Made by a program: the position numbers and the translations under genes. Of a DNA stretch of 64,000 nt, positions 8,547-16,859 are shown piece by piece (the first letter of the stretch is position 1; each line of letters begins with the position of its first letter). The stretch is from Halobacterium salinarum DSM 3754 (GTDB taxonomy: Archaea; Halobacteriota; Halobacteria; Halobacteriales; Halobacteriaceae). The stretch is taken from NCBI RefSeq assembly GCF_008124605.1, contig NZ_VRYN01000002.1, forward strand, positions 310,001 through 374,000. The letters are read 5' to 3'. The notes beneath the pieces were generated by a model. The model was not told where the DNA came from. It did not search any database and saw nothing but the letters and a program-made list of their open reading frames with translations.

Positions 8547-10052
8547 TCAGTAGGACTTCGCGAAGTACGCCGTCCGCGTGGCCTCGTCGCCGCAGATCGC
8601 ACAGTCTTCGCCGTCGTGGTCGGGCTCGGGCACGCGCTCACCCTCTAACTCGGAGGCCGCGCGCGCCGCGGAGTCCTCGCCCAGGGGCACCATCACGATC
8701 TCGGCGGCGATCTGGTCTTTGATCTCGGCCTCACAGTCCTGGTCGCCACACCACGGTGCCTTCACGTAGCCGCCGTGCTGGCCGATGGTGCCCAGGATGT
8801 CGGCGCGGTTGTCCGCCTCCCGGACGTTCTCCGCAAGGCGGTCGGCGGCCGCGTCGTAGAGCTTGTCGTAGACCTCGTCGAGGTGGTCGTGGACGCGGTC
8901 GGCGATGGCCGCCCGGTCCTCGACGGTGCTTTCCCCGTCGGGCCGGTGGACCACGGTGACCTCGTCGTCCTCGACCTCGTTCGGCCCGATCTCGAAGCGC
9001 ACGGGCACGCCGTTGAGCTCCCACTCGTTGAACTTGAAGCCGGGGTTGCGGCCGTCGCGGTCGTCGAAGTGCACGCGCACGCCCTGTGCTTCGAGCTCCG
9101 CGGCGATCTCGGCGCCGTACTGTTCGACATCGTCTTTGGTGTCTTCCTGCCAGATGGGGACGATGACGACCTGCTTGGGCGCGACCGTCGGCGGCAACAC
9201 CAGTCCCTGGTCGTCGCTGTGGCTCATGACGAGCGCGCCGATGGCGCGCCAGGACAACCCCCAGGAGGTGGTGTACGCGGTGCGTTCGGCCTCGTCCTCG
9301 TCGGCGAACGTGATGTCGAAGGCGTCGGCGAACGACTGCCCGAGGTGGTGGCTGGTGCCGCCCTGCACGGATTTCCCGTCGGGCATCAGCGCCTCGACGG
9401 ACATGGTGGTGTCCGCGCCGGGGAACTTGTCGTGGTCGGGCTTGCGCCCGCGCAACACCGGGATGCCCAACACGTCCTCGTAGAGGCGGTGGTACTGGTC
9501 GAGGCGCAGCGTCGTCTCCGCCCACGCGGCTTCGTCGGTGGCGTGGGCGGTGTGGCCCTCCTGCCAGAGGAACTCCTTGGTGCGGAAGAACGGCTTGGTC
9601 TCCGTGGCCTCCCAGCGCACCACGGAGTTCCACTGGTTCACGCGCAGCGGGAGGTCGCGGTGCGAGCGCACCCACTGGGAGAGATACGGCGCGATGATCG
9701 ATTCCGAGGTGGGACGGACCGCGAGGCGCTGGTCGAGGTCATCGTGGCCGCCCTGTGTCACCCACGCGACCTCGGGGTCGAATCCCTCCACGATGTCCTT
9801 CTCGCGTTCGAGGTAGTCCTTGGGGATGAACATCGGGAAGTAGGCGTTCTCGACGCCGGTGTCCTTGAACCAGCCGTCGAGGTTGTCCTGGATCGCTTCC
9901 CAGAGGGCGTAGCCGCGGGGCCGGGTAACGATGAACCCGCCCATCGGCGCGTAGTCCGCCAGCCCCGCCTTCTGGACGACCTCGGCGTACCAGTCGCCGG
10001 GGCTGTGTTCCTTGGACTCGGTGATGCCGAGTTCCTGATCGTCGTCGCTCAT
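8547..10052 (-). CDS. proS: Prolyl-tRNA synthetase (archaeal/eukaryotic type)
   Basis: A 501-residue class II aminoacyl-tRNA synthetase charging tRNA-Pro. The start is MSDDDQELGITESKEHSPGDWY at 10052; the in-frame extension upstream reads as non-coding. Class II motifs are visible: motif 2 around VRWEATETKPFFRTKEFLWQEGHTAH near residue 150, the proline-specific GGTSHHLGQSFADAFDI segment near residue 235, and motif 3 around TSWGLSWRAIGALVMSHSDDQG. The anticodon-binding domain follows. The C-terminal domain includes a metal-binding pattern (APWCGDQDCE, then CAICG) and ends in aromatic FAKSY, typical of this type. A cttaaat TATA-like element about 30 nt upstream fits a leaderless transcript. Confidence 0.97.
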   Translation of the reverse strand: MSDDDQELGITESKEHSPGDWYAEVVQKAGLADYAPMGGFIVTRPRGYALWEAIQDNLDGWFKDTGVENAYFPMFIPKDYLEREKDIVEGFDPEVAWVTQGGHDDLDQRLAVRPTSESIIAPYLSQWVRSHRDLPLRVNQWNSVVRWEATETKPFFRTKEFLWQEGHTAHATDEAAWAETTLRLDQYHRLYEDVLGIPVLRGRKPDHDKFPGADTTMSVEALMPDGKSVQGGTSHHLGQSFADAFDITFADEDEAERTAYTTSWGLSWRAIGALVMSHSDDQGLVLPPTVAPKQVVIVPIWQEDTKDDVEQYGAEIAAELEAQGVRVHFDDRDGRNPGFKFNEWELNGVPVRFEIGPNEVEDDEVTVVHRPDGESTVEDRAAIADRVHDHLDEVYDKLYDAAADRLAENVREADNRADILGTIGQHGGYVKAPWCGDQDCEAEIKDQIAAEIVMVPLGEDSAARAASELEGERVPEPDHDGEDCAICGDEATRTAYFAKSY

Positions 10053-10173
10053 TGCTGGAACACTCGCCTGACGCGCTCTTAAATCCCGTGAAGCGTCTCC
10101 CGCCCGCCAACGTCCATGTGAACAATGCACATCCACCACGAAGACTAAGTAGTATGGTTACGTGCCACACAGT

Positions 10174-10326
10174 ATGGGCGACACGAAACGTGGTCGCGAA
10201 CGCACTGGCAAAAAGAAGCGCGAACAACTCCGCAAGCGCGACGTAGAGCGCTCCCTCCAGGCCACGAACGAGCCCACGGACCCGCCGGAGTTCCCGGACG
10301 GCGAACTCAGCCTCGGCGACCGCTGA
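10174..10326 (+). CDS. Small basic protein, 50 aa, unknown function
   Basis: An ATG-to-TGA frame of 51 codons encoding MGDTKRGRERTGKKKREQLR followed by an acidic, proline-containing tail (EPTDPPEFPDGEL). The N-terminal 26 residues are dominated by Lys/Arg, unlike the acidic proteome around it, which suggests contact with nucleic acid or ribosome; that is inference. A gactaagta TATA-like box centred about 24 nt upstream of the ATG supports a leaderless transcript. It lies between divergent proS and aCPSF1. Clear haloarchaeal codon use supports real coding. I do not recognise a named family. Confidence 0.65.
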   Translation: MGDTKRGRERTGKKKREQLRKRDVERSLQATNEPTDPPEFPDGELSLGDR

Positions 10327-10386
10327 CCGTCCCCGAAACGGTCGACGGCGCTCCGCGAACGGTCACTTCATCCCACGCTGAGCGGC

Positions 10387-10410
10387 TGCGATCCGCCATG
10401 TCGGATCGCA
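10387..10410. repeat. Perfect 9-6-9 inverted repeat upstream of aCPSF1 promoter
   Basis: TGCGATCCG (10387-10395), spacer CCATGT, then CGGATCGCA (10402-10410). It ends about 18 nt before the aCPSF1 TATA box, a position compatible with an activator or repressor site next to the BRE. It could instead act as the 3' hairpin of the small basic gene, which ends 61 nt upstream. No T-tract follows. Confidence 0.5.
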
Positions 10411-10421
10411 CACATAGTTTG

Positions 10422-10440
10422 CCAAGACTTTTATAACCTG
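10422..10440 (+). promoter_or_regulatory. aCPSF1 promoter (TATA element)
   Basis: The sequence gccaagacttttataacc contains a near-consensus haloarchaeal TATA box (ttttataa, 10429-10436) with a purine-rich BRE-like flank. The expected transcription start about 25 nt downstream is near 10458-10462, giving an unusually long leader of about 185 nt before the ATG at 10644. The next AT-rich stretch before the ATG (gttaacc, near 10633) is too close to serve as a leaderless TATA box. Confidence 0.6.
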
Positions 10441-10643
10441 ACTGTCTACCAGGTTGCAAGCGGGTTCTTCCACATCGTTCCCGCGGCCCGGCCGACGGCC
10501 GGCCGGGAACAGCATCTCACTACTGCCAATGATACCGCTGTGGTTGCCACCGTGCCCCCTGGGCCCCGCGCACACCGGCCCACATCGTCGCAGGTCCGTT
10601 ACGGACGGTGTCGCCACACTCGGGAACCCCGTGTTAACCGATT

Positions 10644-12569
10644 ATGAGTACTGTAGACCGTCAACTTGAGGAGTTACAGGACGAAATCGTCAGCGAAATT
10701 CCGGCGGACATCTCGGTCACCGATGTCAAATACGAAGGCCCCGAGCTCGTCGTCTACACCCGGGACCCCAAACAGTTCGCACAGGACGGCGACCTCGTTC
10801 GCCGGCTGGCGTCCAAGCTCCGGAAGCGCATCACCGTGCGGCCGGACCCGGCGGTACTCTCCAGCCCGAAGCGCGCCCGCGACCGCGTCCTCGACGTGAT
10901 CCCCGAGGAGGCCGGCGTCACGAACCTGGATTTCCACGAGGACACCGGCGAGGTGGTCATCGAAGCCGAGAAGCCCGGCATGGTGATCGGCCGCCACGGC
11001 TCCACGTTGCGGGAGATCACACAGGAAGCCGGGTGGACTCCGGAGGTCGTGCGCACGCCCCCGATCGAGTCCTCGACGGTCTCGAACGTCCGGAACTTCC
11101 TCAAACAGGAGCGCGACGAGCGCCGCGACATCCTCGAAACGGTCGGACGCCAGATCCACCGTGAGGAGATGCAGGACGACGAGTACGTGCGCGTGACGAC
11201 CCTGGGGTGCTGTCGCGAGGTCGGGCGCGCCAGCTTCGTGCTTTCGACGCCGGAAACGCGGATTCTCGTCGACTGCGGGGACAAACCCGGCAGCGAGGAC
11301 GAAGTCCCGTATCTGCAGGTCCAGGAGGCGCTGGCGGGCGGCGCGAACACGATCGACGCCGTGATTTTGACCCACGCCCACCTCGACCACTCGGCGTTCA
11401 TTCCGCTGCTGTTCAAGTACGGCTACGACGGCCCGATCTACTGCACGGAGCCGACCCGGGACCTCATGGGTCTGTTGACCCTGGACTACTTGGACGTGGC
11501 CGCGAAGGAGGGGCGGGCACCGCCGTACGACTCCGAGATGGTGCGGGAAGCGATCAAGCACTGCATCCCCCTGGAGTACGGCGATGTCACTGACATCGCG
11601 CCGGACGTGAAACTCACGTTCCACAACGCCGGTCACATCCTCGGGTCGGCCGTCTCCCATTTCCACATCGGGGACGGCCTCTACAACGTCGCGTTCTCCG
11701 GGGACATTCACTACGACGACACCCGACTGTTCAACGGCGCTGTCAACGACTTCCCGCGCGTGGAGACGCTCGTGATGGAGTCCACGTACGGCGGCCGCAA
11801 CGACTACCAGACCGACCAGGAGGACTCCGAGCGCAAACTCAAACGCGTCATCAACGAGACCTACGAGGACGGCGGCAAGGTCCTCATTCCGGCGTTCGCC
11901 GTCGGCCGGTCCCAGGAGATGATGCTCGTGCTCGAAGAGGCGATGCGGGAGGGCGAGATCCCCGAGATGCCCATCCACCTCGACGGCATGATCTGGGAGG
12001 CCACTGCCATCCACACCACCTACCCCGAGTACCTCCGGGACGACCTCCGGGATCGCATCTTCCACAGCGACTCCAATCCGTTCCTCGCGCCCCAGTTCAA
12101 CCACATCGACGGCGGCGAGGAGGAACGGCAAGCGGTCGCCGACGACGACCAGTGTATCATCCTCTCGACGTCGGGGATGGTCTCCGGCGGCCCCATCATG
12201 TCGTGGCTCGAACACATCGCGCCGGACCCCGATTCGACGCTGACGTTCGTCGGCTACCAGGCCCAGGGCACGCTTGGCCGCCGCATTCAGTCCGGGCGGG
12301 ACAAGATCCCGATGCCCGACTCTCGGAGCGGCGGCCGCACCGAGCACCTCCAACTCAACATGGGCGTCGAAACCGTCGACGGCTTCTCCGGACACGCCGA
12401 CCGCCAGGGCCTCGAAGACTTCGTGCGCACGATGAACCCCCGGCCGGAGAAAGTGCTGTGCGTCCACGGCGACGAGTCCTCCACACAGGACCTCTCGTCG
12501 GCGCTGTACCACGAGTTCAACATGCGGACGTTCGCGCCGAAGAACCTCGAAACGTTCCGGTTCGTGTAG
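10644..12569 (+). CDS. KH-domain/beta-CASP metallo-ribonuclease (aCPSF1, archaeal CPSF homologue)
   Basis: A 641-residue archaeal homologue of cleavage and polyadenylation factor CPSF73. KH-like domains fill roughly residues 1-150 (the GMVIGRHGSTLREITQ loop near residue 112 is a canonical KH signature). The metallo-beta-lactamase domain has HAHLDH at residues 244-249. The beta-CASP domain includes the VLIPAFAVGRSQEMML helix and STSGMVSGGP, and the C-terminus carries GFSGHADRQ and VHGD zinc/catalytic motifs. Archaeal aCPSF1 is known as a dimeric endo-/exoribonuclease required for 3'-end formation at U-rich terminators. Length and motifs are complete. It stands alone behind its own promoter and long leader. 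Confidence 0.95.
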   Translation: MSTVDRQLEELQDEIVSEIPADISVTDVKYEGPELVVYTRDPKQFAQDGDLVRRLASKLRKRITVRPDPAVLSSPKRARDRVLDVIPEEAGVTNLDFHEDTGEVVIEAEKPGMVIGRHGSTLREITQEAGWTPEVVRTPPIESSTVSNVRNFLKQERDERRDILETVGRQIHREEMQDDEYVRVTTLGCCREVGRASFVLSTPETRILVDCGDKPGSEDEVPYLQVQEALAGGANTIDAVILTHAHLDHSAFIPLLFKYGYDGPIYCTEPTRDLMGLLTLDYLDVAAKEGRAPPYDSEMVREAIKHCIPLEYGDVTDIAPDVKLTFHNAGHILGSAVSHFHIGDGLYNVAFSGDIHYDDTRLFNGAVNDFPRVETLVMESTYGGRNDYQTDQEDSERKLKRVINETYEDGGKVLIPAFAVGRSQEMMLVLEEAMREGEIPEMPIHLDGMIWEATAIHTTYPEYLRDDLRDRIFHSDSNPFLAPQFNHIDGGEEERQAVADDDQCIILSTSGMVSGGPIMSWLEHIAPDPDSTLTFVGYQAQGTLGRRIQSGRDKIPMPDSRSGGRTEHLQLNMGVETVDGFSGHADRQGLEDFVRTMNPRPEKVLCVHGDESSTQDLSSALYHEFNMRTFAPKNLETFRFV

Positions 12570-12660
12570 CCGGCCACAGCCGTGGCGGTGGTCGCGGTGA
12601 CCTATCAACTGTGATCGGTGTTCCGACAGGTCTATTATCATACCACCGGTACGTGTTGGC

Positions 12661-13158
12661 GTGAATCGCCCGCCGCTTCGCGCGATCGGAATGGCCATCG
12701 TCGTGCTCGTCGCGTTCACCGGCGGTGGTGCCGCCCAGCAGGCGGGCAGCGGCCCGAAAGTCGACGGTGACGGCGGGTACCGGTTCGACGTCGGGGGTGA
12801 CAGCCCCCACATCACGTTCTGGCTCCACCTCGATCTGTTGACGAACCTCGGTGGTGCCGGTGATCTCGGGTTCAGCGCGGTCGGAACCGCGCTCGACACC
12901 CGGGTCATCGTCATCGACCTCCAGTTGCAGTTCGACGGGATCGGGCCCCTGGAGGAGTTCCTCTCTGATCCGTTCTCGCGGTTCTCCGTGAGCGCGGAGT
13001 GGGAGCTCAACCTGCCGTTCCTCAGTGCCGGCCCGGCGTCGGACACGGAGTTCAGTTACGAGGGCAACGAAACGATCGCCAACAACACGTCCCTGGAGAA
13101 CGCGACCATCGGCACCGACACGCTGGGGAACGTCACCCGCAACGCCACCCAGTCCTGA
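12661..13158 (+). CDS. Secreted protein of unknown function
   Basis: A 165-residue protein with a GTG start. Residues 1-25 form a Sec-type signal peptide (basic NRPPLR, hydrophobic AIGMAIVVLVAF, then GGGAAQQA as a likely cleavage region). The mature part is acidic, with a beta-rich core (HITFWLHLDLLTNLGG, RVIVIDLQLQFDGIGPLEEFL) and an Asn/Thr-rich tail with several NxT/S sequons (NNTS, NATQS), so it may be N-glycosylated outside the cell. No C-terminal anchor is evident. A ctattatcata TATA-like box about 27 nt upstream supports the start. It converges on nth, 1 nt apart. No known family recognised. Confidence 0.75.
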   Translation: MNRPPLRAIGMAIVVLVAFTGGGAAQQAGSGPKVDGDGGYRFDVGGDSPHITFWLHLDLLTNLGGAGDLGFSAVGTALDTRVIVIDLQLQFDGIGPLEEFLSDPFSRFSVSAEWELNLPFLSAGPASDTEFSYEGNETIANNTSLENATIGTDTLGNVTRNATQS

Positions 13159-13159
13159 G

Positions 13160-13957
13160 TTAGTCGGCGTCGGCGGGGTCGACAACCGCGCCGGTGGCGG
13201 CGTCGACGCCGACGCGATCGCAGTGTTCGGCCAGCGGGCACGCCGCAGGATCGTCGAGGCAGGCGGGGTCGCGTGCCGTGCAGTACTCCCGGCCGAACTG
13301 GATCATTGCGGTGTGTCCGAACCCGCAGGCGGCGTCGGGAACCGCGGCTTCGAGCGCGGCGCGGACGGCCTCGTGGTCGGCGGCCGCGGGCGCGATCCCC
13401 ATGCGCCGGGCGATCCGGTGGACGTGTGTGTCGACGGGGAACACGCCGGGAGCGCCGCCGGCGAACAGCAACACGCAGTCGGCGGTCTTCGGCCCCACGC
13501 CGGTCATGTCCAGGAGCGCCGCCCGGACGGCGTCGGGGTCGCCCTCGCGCACGAACGCGTCGAAGCCGTCCGCGCCGCCGTACTCCTCGCAGACGCGGTC
13601 GGCGATCCGGATGATCGTGGCCGACTTCTGGTTGTAGAGGCCCGCCATCGAGATCGTGTCCGCGAGCACGTCTTGGTCGGCATCGGCGAGCGCCGCCGCG
13701 AGGTCGTCGGCGGCCGCGCCGTAGCGCTGCATGAGCGCGTCGTGGGCGGGTTGGCTGGCTTTGTCGCTGGTGTTCTGGCTGAGAACCGTGCGCACCAGAC
13801 ACTCGAAGGCGGCCCGGCCGCCGTAGGTTTTCTGCCAGTACAGCTCCCCCAGGCGGTCGACCACGAGCGCTGCCTGCGTCGGGTCCGCGCCGGACGCGAA
13901 CGTGGTCGGGCGGCTGTCGTCTCCACCGGCGATGTTCTCGGCTGGCTCATCAGCCAT
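13160..13957 (-). CDS. nth: Endonuclease III (DNA glycosylase/AP lyase)
   Basis: A 265-residue base-excision repair enzyme removing oxidised pyrimidines and nicking AP sites. Visible features are the helix-hairpin-helix LLDMTGVGPKTADCVLL near residue 150, the downstream catalytic Asp in GVFPVDTHVHR, and a four-cysteine iron-sulfur loop near the C-terminus spaced Cys-x6-Cys-x6-Cys-x5-Cys in the CTARDPAC to EHC segment. The SQNTSDKAS segment near residue 60 matches the family LSxQTxD motif with Asn for Thr/Gln. The first 25 residues are an acidic haloarchaeal extension. Full length. Confidence 0.95.
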   Translation of the reverse strand: MADEPAENIAGGDDSRPTTFASGADPTQAALVVDRLGELYWQKTYGGRAAFECLVRTVLSQNTSDKASQPAHDALMQRYGAAADDLAAALADADQDVLADTISMAGLYNQKSATIIRIADRVCEEYGGADGFDAFVREGDPDAVRAALLDMTGVGPKTADCVLLFAGGAPGVFPVDTHVHRIARRMGIAPAAADHEAVRAALEAAVPDAACGFGHTAMIQFGREYCTARDPACLDDPAACPLAEHCDRVGVDAATGAVVDPADAD

Positions 13958-14014
13958 ACCGAACGGTCGGGGCGAGCCACCCCTAAATCCCGGGTGTTCG
14001 GGGCGGCTGTCCCG

Positions 14015-14428
14015 TCAGTCGACGCGCAGCGTGGCGGTGAGCGGCGCGCCGTCGGCGAGCGCAGCGACCAGCTCGCGGTCGACGTCCGCGGCGGCCTTGT
14101 CGGCGTCCACGAAGACCGTGCGGTCGTCGACGTACGTGCTGGTGCGGCCGACCATGCTGCGGTCGTTGGTGAAGGTGAGGTCGGGGTGGCCCGAGCCCGT
14201 GATTTCGTCGCGGTGCTGGGGCGTATCGAGGACGAGCGTGATGGTGGCGGCGGCGTCCTGGCAGGCGGCGACGAACGCGTCGCTGAACGCCGCGGGCGAG
14301 CAGTCAGCGTCGATGCCGAGGATGCAGTCGCCGGCCGGCGTGAGGAAGTCGTCGGTGGTGAGTTCGAGCGTGCTGTCGTGGCGTGCGGTGACGTTGTCGT
14401 GGCCGGTGGCACTCACGGAGACATCCAT
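14015..14428 (-). CDS. DUF371 family protein
   Basis: A 137-residue archaeal protein. The start at 14428 (MDVSVSATGHDNVTARH) is chosen because the DUF371 family begins with this beta strand and a GHxNVTAxH motif; the in-frame upstream extension looks non-coding. Other family features are LTPAGDCILGIDADCSP near residue 35 and SGHPDLTFTNDRSMVGRTSTYVDDRT in the middle. The family is nearly restricted to archaea, single-domain, and has no known biochemical role. It ends 57 nt from the nth start on the same strand, so the two could be transcribed together. Confidence 0.85.
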   Translation of the reverse strand: MDVSVSATGHDNVTARHDSTLELTTDDFLTPAGDCILGIDADCSPAAFSDAFVAACQDAAATITLVLDTPQHRDEITGSGHPDLTFTNDRSMVGRTSTYVDDRTVFVDADKAAADVDRELVAALADGAPLTATLRVD

Positions 14429-14521
14429 ACACCCGGGCAGCAGCCGAACGCACTTGTGGACGGCGTTCGGGGGCGGGGTCACGGACAGCAGGGGGGTGGC
14501 AGGCACGGGGGGCGGACACAC

Positions 14522-14688
14522 GCAAACGTTAAGTGGTATCCCGGAGTACTACTTGTCACCTGAACGCTGCGAGCGTTCGTGTACAGCCCGAGAGAATGAC
14601 AGGACGTTCTCCTTCCGACCGGAACGGACGACCTCTCGAGCGACTGCTATCGCGAGCGCGCCAGCGGAATGGCATCGAGGTTTGAACA
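14522..14688 (+). promoter_or_regulatory. Promoter and probable leader of the coiled-coil protein gene
   Basis: The 260-nt gap between the DUF371 start and the coiled-coil gene contains an acgttaagt TATA-like element at about 14526-14534, which predicts a start near 14555 and a leader of about 130 nt. Within that leader GAACGC (14562-14567) and GCGTTC (14573-14578) form a 6-bp hairpin with a 5-nt loop. No TATA box is evident closer to the ATG. Confidence 0.4.
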
Positions 14689-15591
14689 ATGGCTGAGGAA
14701 GAAACAACCATCGAGGTATCGACCGCCGACGAACTCATTACTGACGACGAACTCCAGAACAAATCCAAGGGCCAGCTCATCAAGAACGCCGGCCAGTTCC
14801 GCGACCGGCGCAACGAGCTGAATCAGCTCGCGAGCTCCCGGGCGTCGGAGCGCGACGACCTGAACGCCAAGACCCGAGAGAAGGTCGACGAAGCCCAAGA
14901 GCACCGCGAGAAGCGCGACGAGCTCAACGAGCGCGTCCAGGAGCACAAGGAGATCCGCAACGATCTGAACGCGGACGCCAACGAGCTGTTCGACGAGGTC
15001 GAGCAGCGCAAAGAGGACCTCGAGCTCGACGAGGGCAAGGACCTCGAACAGCTCAAAGAGGAGATCGAGGAGCTGGAGTTCAAGCAGCAGACCGAAGTCC
15101 TGTCCACCGAGGACGAGCGCGAACTCATCGAGAAGATCGAGGGGAAGCGCGAGGAGTACCAGGACCGCGAGGAGAAACTCGACCAGTCCGGCGACCTGGA
15201 AGGGCTCGTCGAGGAAGCCGAGTCGGTGCGAGCGGAAGCCTCCAAGCACCACGAGAAGGTGACGGAGCTCGCGGACAAGGCCCAAGAGCACCACAACCAG
15301 ATGATCGAGGCCTATCGGGAGGCCGACGACATCCGGGACGAGGCCGACGAGATGCACGAGGACTTCGTCGAAGCCCAGGAAGCGGCCGACGCCCACCACG
15401 AGGCGTTCGTCGAGGTCCAGAAGCGACTGCGTGAACTCGACAAGCAGGAAGAAGAAGAGGAGAAGGACAAGCGCGCCCAAGAACAGGAGGAAGCCCGCGA
15501 GGAAGCCGAGGAGATCTACGAGCGGTTCAAGGAGGGCGAGACCCTCGACACCGAGGACCTCCGCAAGCTCCAGAAGTCCGGCCACCTGTAA
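14689..15591 (+). CDS. Archaeal coiled-coil protein (COG1340-like)
   Basis: A 300-residue, extremely charged protein predicted to be almost wholly alpha-helical coiled coil. Heptad-rich stretches run from about residue 25 to 275, broken near residue 145 (LSTEDERELIEKIEG), consistent with an antiparallel hairpin. The sequence resembles the archaeal coiled-coil family sometimes mis-annotated as phosphoserine phosphatase; no phosphatase motif is present. Glu, Lys, Arg and Asp dominate and there is no membrane segment. The role is unknown; similarity to SMC/Rad50 arms is structural only. Confidence 0.8.
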   Translation: MAEEETTIEVSTADELITDDELQNKSKGQLIKNAGQFRDRRNELNQLASSRASERDDLNAKTREKVDEAQEHREKRDELNERVQEHKEIRNDLNADANELFDEVEQRKEDLELDEGKDLEQLKEEIEELEFKQQTEVLSTEDERELIEKIEGKREEYQDREEKLDQSGDLEGLVEEAESVRAEASKHHEKVTELADKAQEHHNQMIEAYREADDIRDEADEMHEDFVEAQEAADAHHEAFVEVQKRLRELDKQEEEEEKDKRAQEQEEAREEAEEIYERFKEGETLDTEDLRKLQKSGHL

Positions 15592-15664
15592 CGGGTTCGC
15601 GTGCCGTCGGCCGTGGCAGCCCCGCGAAGTTTTTGTGATGGGGACGTAACCGTCGAACCGAGAG

Positions 15665-16813
15665 ATGCGTACGCTGGTGGTGTGCGTCGACCGGGCCGGT
15701 GATATTTCCCGACAGACCGGACTGCGGACGCCGATCGCCGGCTGGGAGGCCGTACAGTCGTTGGTCACGGATATGGGCGTTGCCGATCCGGAGGACGCGA
15801 GTGTCAACTGCCTCCTGGAGGCGTTGCGCGTGACGCGGGACTTGCGGGACGGCGCGGACGACGCCGTGGTGGCGGCGGTGTCGGCGACCGGGGACGGGGT
15901 GACCGCGGATCGGTCGGTCGCCCAACAGTTCGACAGCCTCGTGGACCGCCACGACCCGGACTCCTGTGTGGTCGTGGTCGACAGCGCGGCCGACGAGCGC
16001 GTCGTGCCGATCGTCGAAAGCCGCATTCAGGTCGACGCGGTCGATCGCGTGGTCGTGCGCCAGGCCCGGGACTTGGAGTCGACGTACTACCTCCTGAAGC
16101 AGTTCCTCGCCGACGAGGAACTGCGCCAGACCGTGCTGGTTCCGGTCGGGATCGTGTTGCTCGTGTTCCCCGGGTTGATGATGGTGACGGGCAGCCTCGC
16201 GGTTGCAGCGGCCAGCATCACCACCGTGATCGGGTTGTTCTTACTGTACAAGGGCCTGGGGGTCGACGAGTACGTGGCCGCGCTCCCCGGGCAGGCGCGG
16301 GACGCGTTGTACTCCGGGCGCGTGTCGATTGTGACGTACGTCGTCGCGGGCGGCCTCGGACTCGTGGGTGTGTTTGCGGGTGCGCTCGGGCTCACGAACC
16401 AGGCCGCAGGGCTGTCCCGGCTTGTGGCCGCGATGACGTTCACCTACTACAGCATTCCCTGGGTCACGTTGGGCGCGCTCACCGCCAGCGGCGGCCGGCT
16501 GTTCGACGAGTACATCCGCAACGACGACGTGCGCACGTCGTTCGTGAACCTGCCGTTCGGCGTGCTTGCGGTTGGTCTCGTGGTTCGCGGGTTCGCGGTG
16601 TACTTCATGGAGCGCGCCGGCATCGTGGCCCCGTTGACTGCCCCGAGCGCCGCGCTGGGCGCGCTCTCCGTGCGGGGGTTCCAGGTTTCCCCCGAGCAAC
16701 GGCTCGCGGTGTTCGTCGTGTTGGGGGTGTTGGTGAGCGTTGCGGGGATTCGCGTTGCGACGTACGTCTCGGGCGTGACGATCCGCGACGTGGAGCGCTC
16801 CGCCGAGCAGTGA
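15665..16813 (+). CDS. DUF373 family membrane protein
   Basis: A 382-residue archaeal protein. Residues 1-140 are a soluble domain with a Rossmann-like pattern (MRTLVVCVDRAGDI, CVVVVDSAADERVVPIVESRI). The rest has about six hydrophobic segments beginning at VLVPVGIVLLVFPGLMMVTG near residue 160, with a conserved FLLYKGLGVDEY turn after the second. The family is archaeal and uncharacterised; the fold suggests nucleotide or ligand sensing coupled to a membrane domain, which is inference. A gtttttgtg AT-rich box about 30 nt upstream of the ATG is a likely promoter. Confidence 0.88.
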   Translation: MRTLVVCVDRAGDISRQTGLRTPIAGWEAVQSLVTDMGVADPEDASVNCLLEALRVTRDLRDGADDAVVAAVSATGDGVTADRSVAQQFDSLVDRHDPDSCVVVVDSAADERVVPIVESRIQVDAVDRVVVRQARDLESTYYLLKQFLADEELRQTVLVPVGIVLLVFPGLMMVTGSLAVAAASITTVIGLFLLYKGLGVDEYVAALPGQARDALYSGRVSIVTYVVAGGLGLVGVFAGALGLTNQAAGLSRLVAAMTFTYYSIPWVTLGALTASGGRLFDEYIRNDDVRTSFVNLPFGVLAVGLVVRGFAVYFMERAGIVAPLTAPSAALGALSVRGFQVSPEQRLAVFVVLGVLVSVAGIRVATYVSGVTIRDVERSAEQ

Positions 16814-16859
16814 CGCCGCGAAGAGCAAGTATATCGGGCTGGTGGGACAACGCGTCGGC

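Larger units (their letters stand above)
10327..10643 (+). other. 317-nt non-coding region carrying aCPSF1 promoter and leader
   Basis: No convincing gene is present. From left to right it holds the 3' flank of the small basic gene, a perfect 9-bp inverted repeat (10387-10410), a strong TATA element (10428-10436, cttttataa), and then about 185 nt of GC-rich sequence before the aCPSF1 ATG. That last part folds on paper into at least two hairpins: a long one at 10477-10510 (GTTCCCG pairing with CGGGAAC, inner GC stem with one bulge) and a short one at 10594-10606 (GTCCG-TTA-CGGAC). Confidence 0.6.

Noticed and set aside
10458-10643. Possible SRP RNA, RNase P RNA or tRNA
   Set aside because: Looked for SRP helix 8 GNAR and AGCAG motifs, RNase P core motifs and a T-loop GGTTCRANNCC; none found.
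10454-10669. 71-residue frame within the aCPSF1 leader
   Set aside because: Pro/Arg-rich, crosses into aCPSF1 in another frame and coincides with predicted stem-loops; no coding signature.
10674-13046. 790-residue minus-strand frame opposite aCPSF1
   Set aside because: The plus strand encodes an unmistakable beta-CASP nuclease with HxHxDH and KH motifs; the opposite frame lacks recognisable features.
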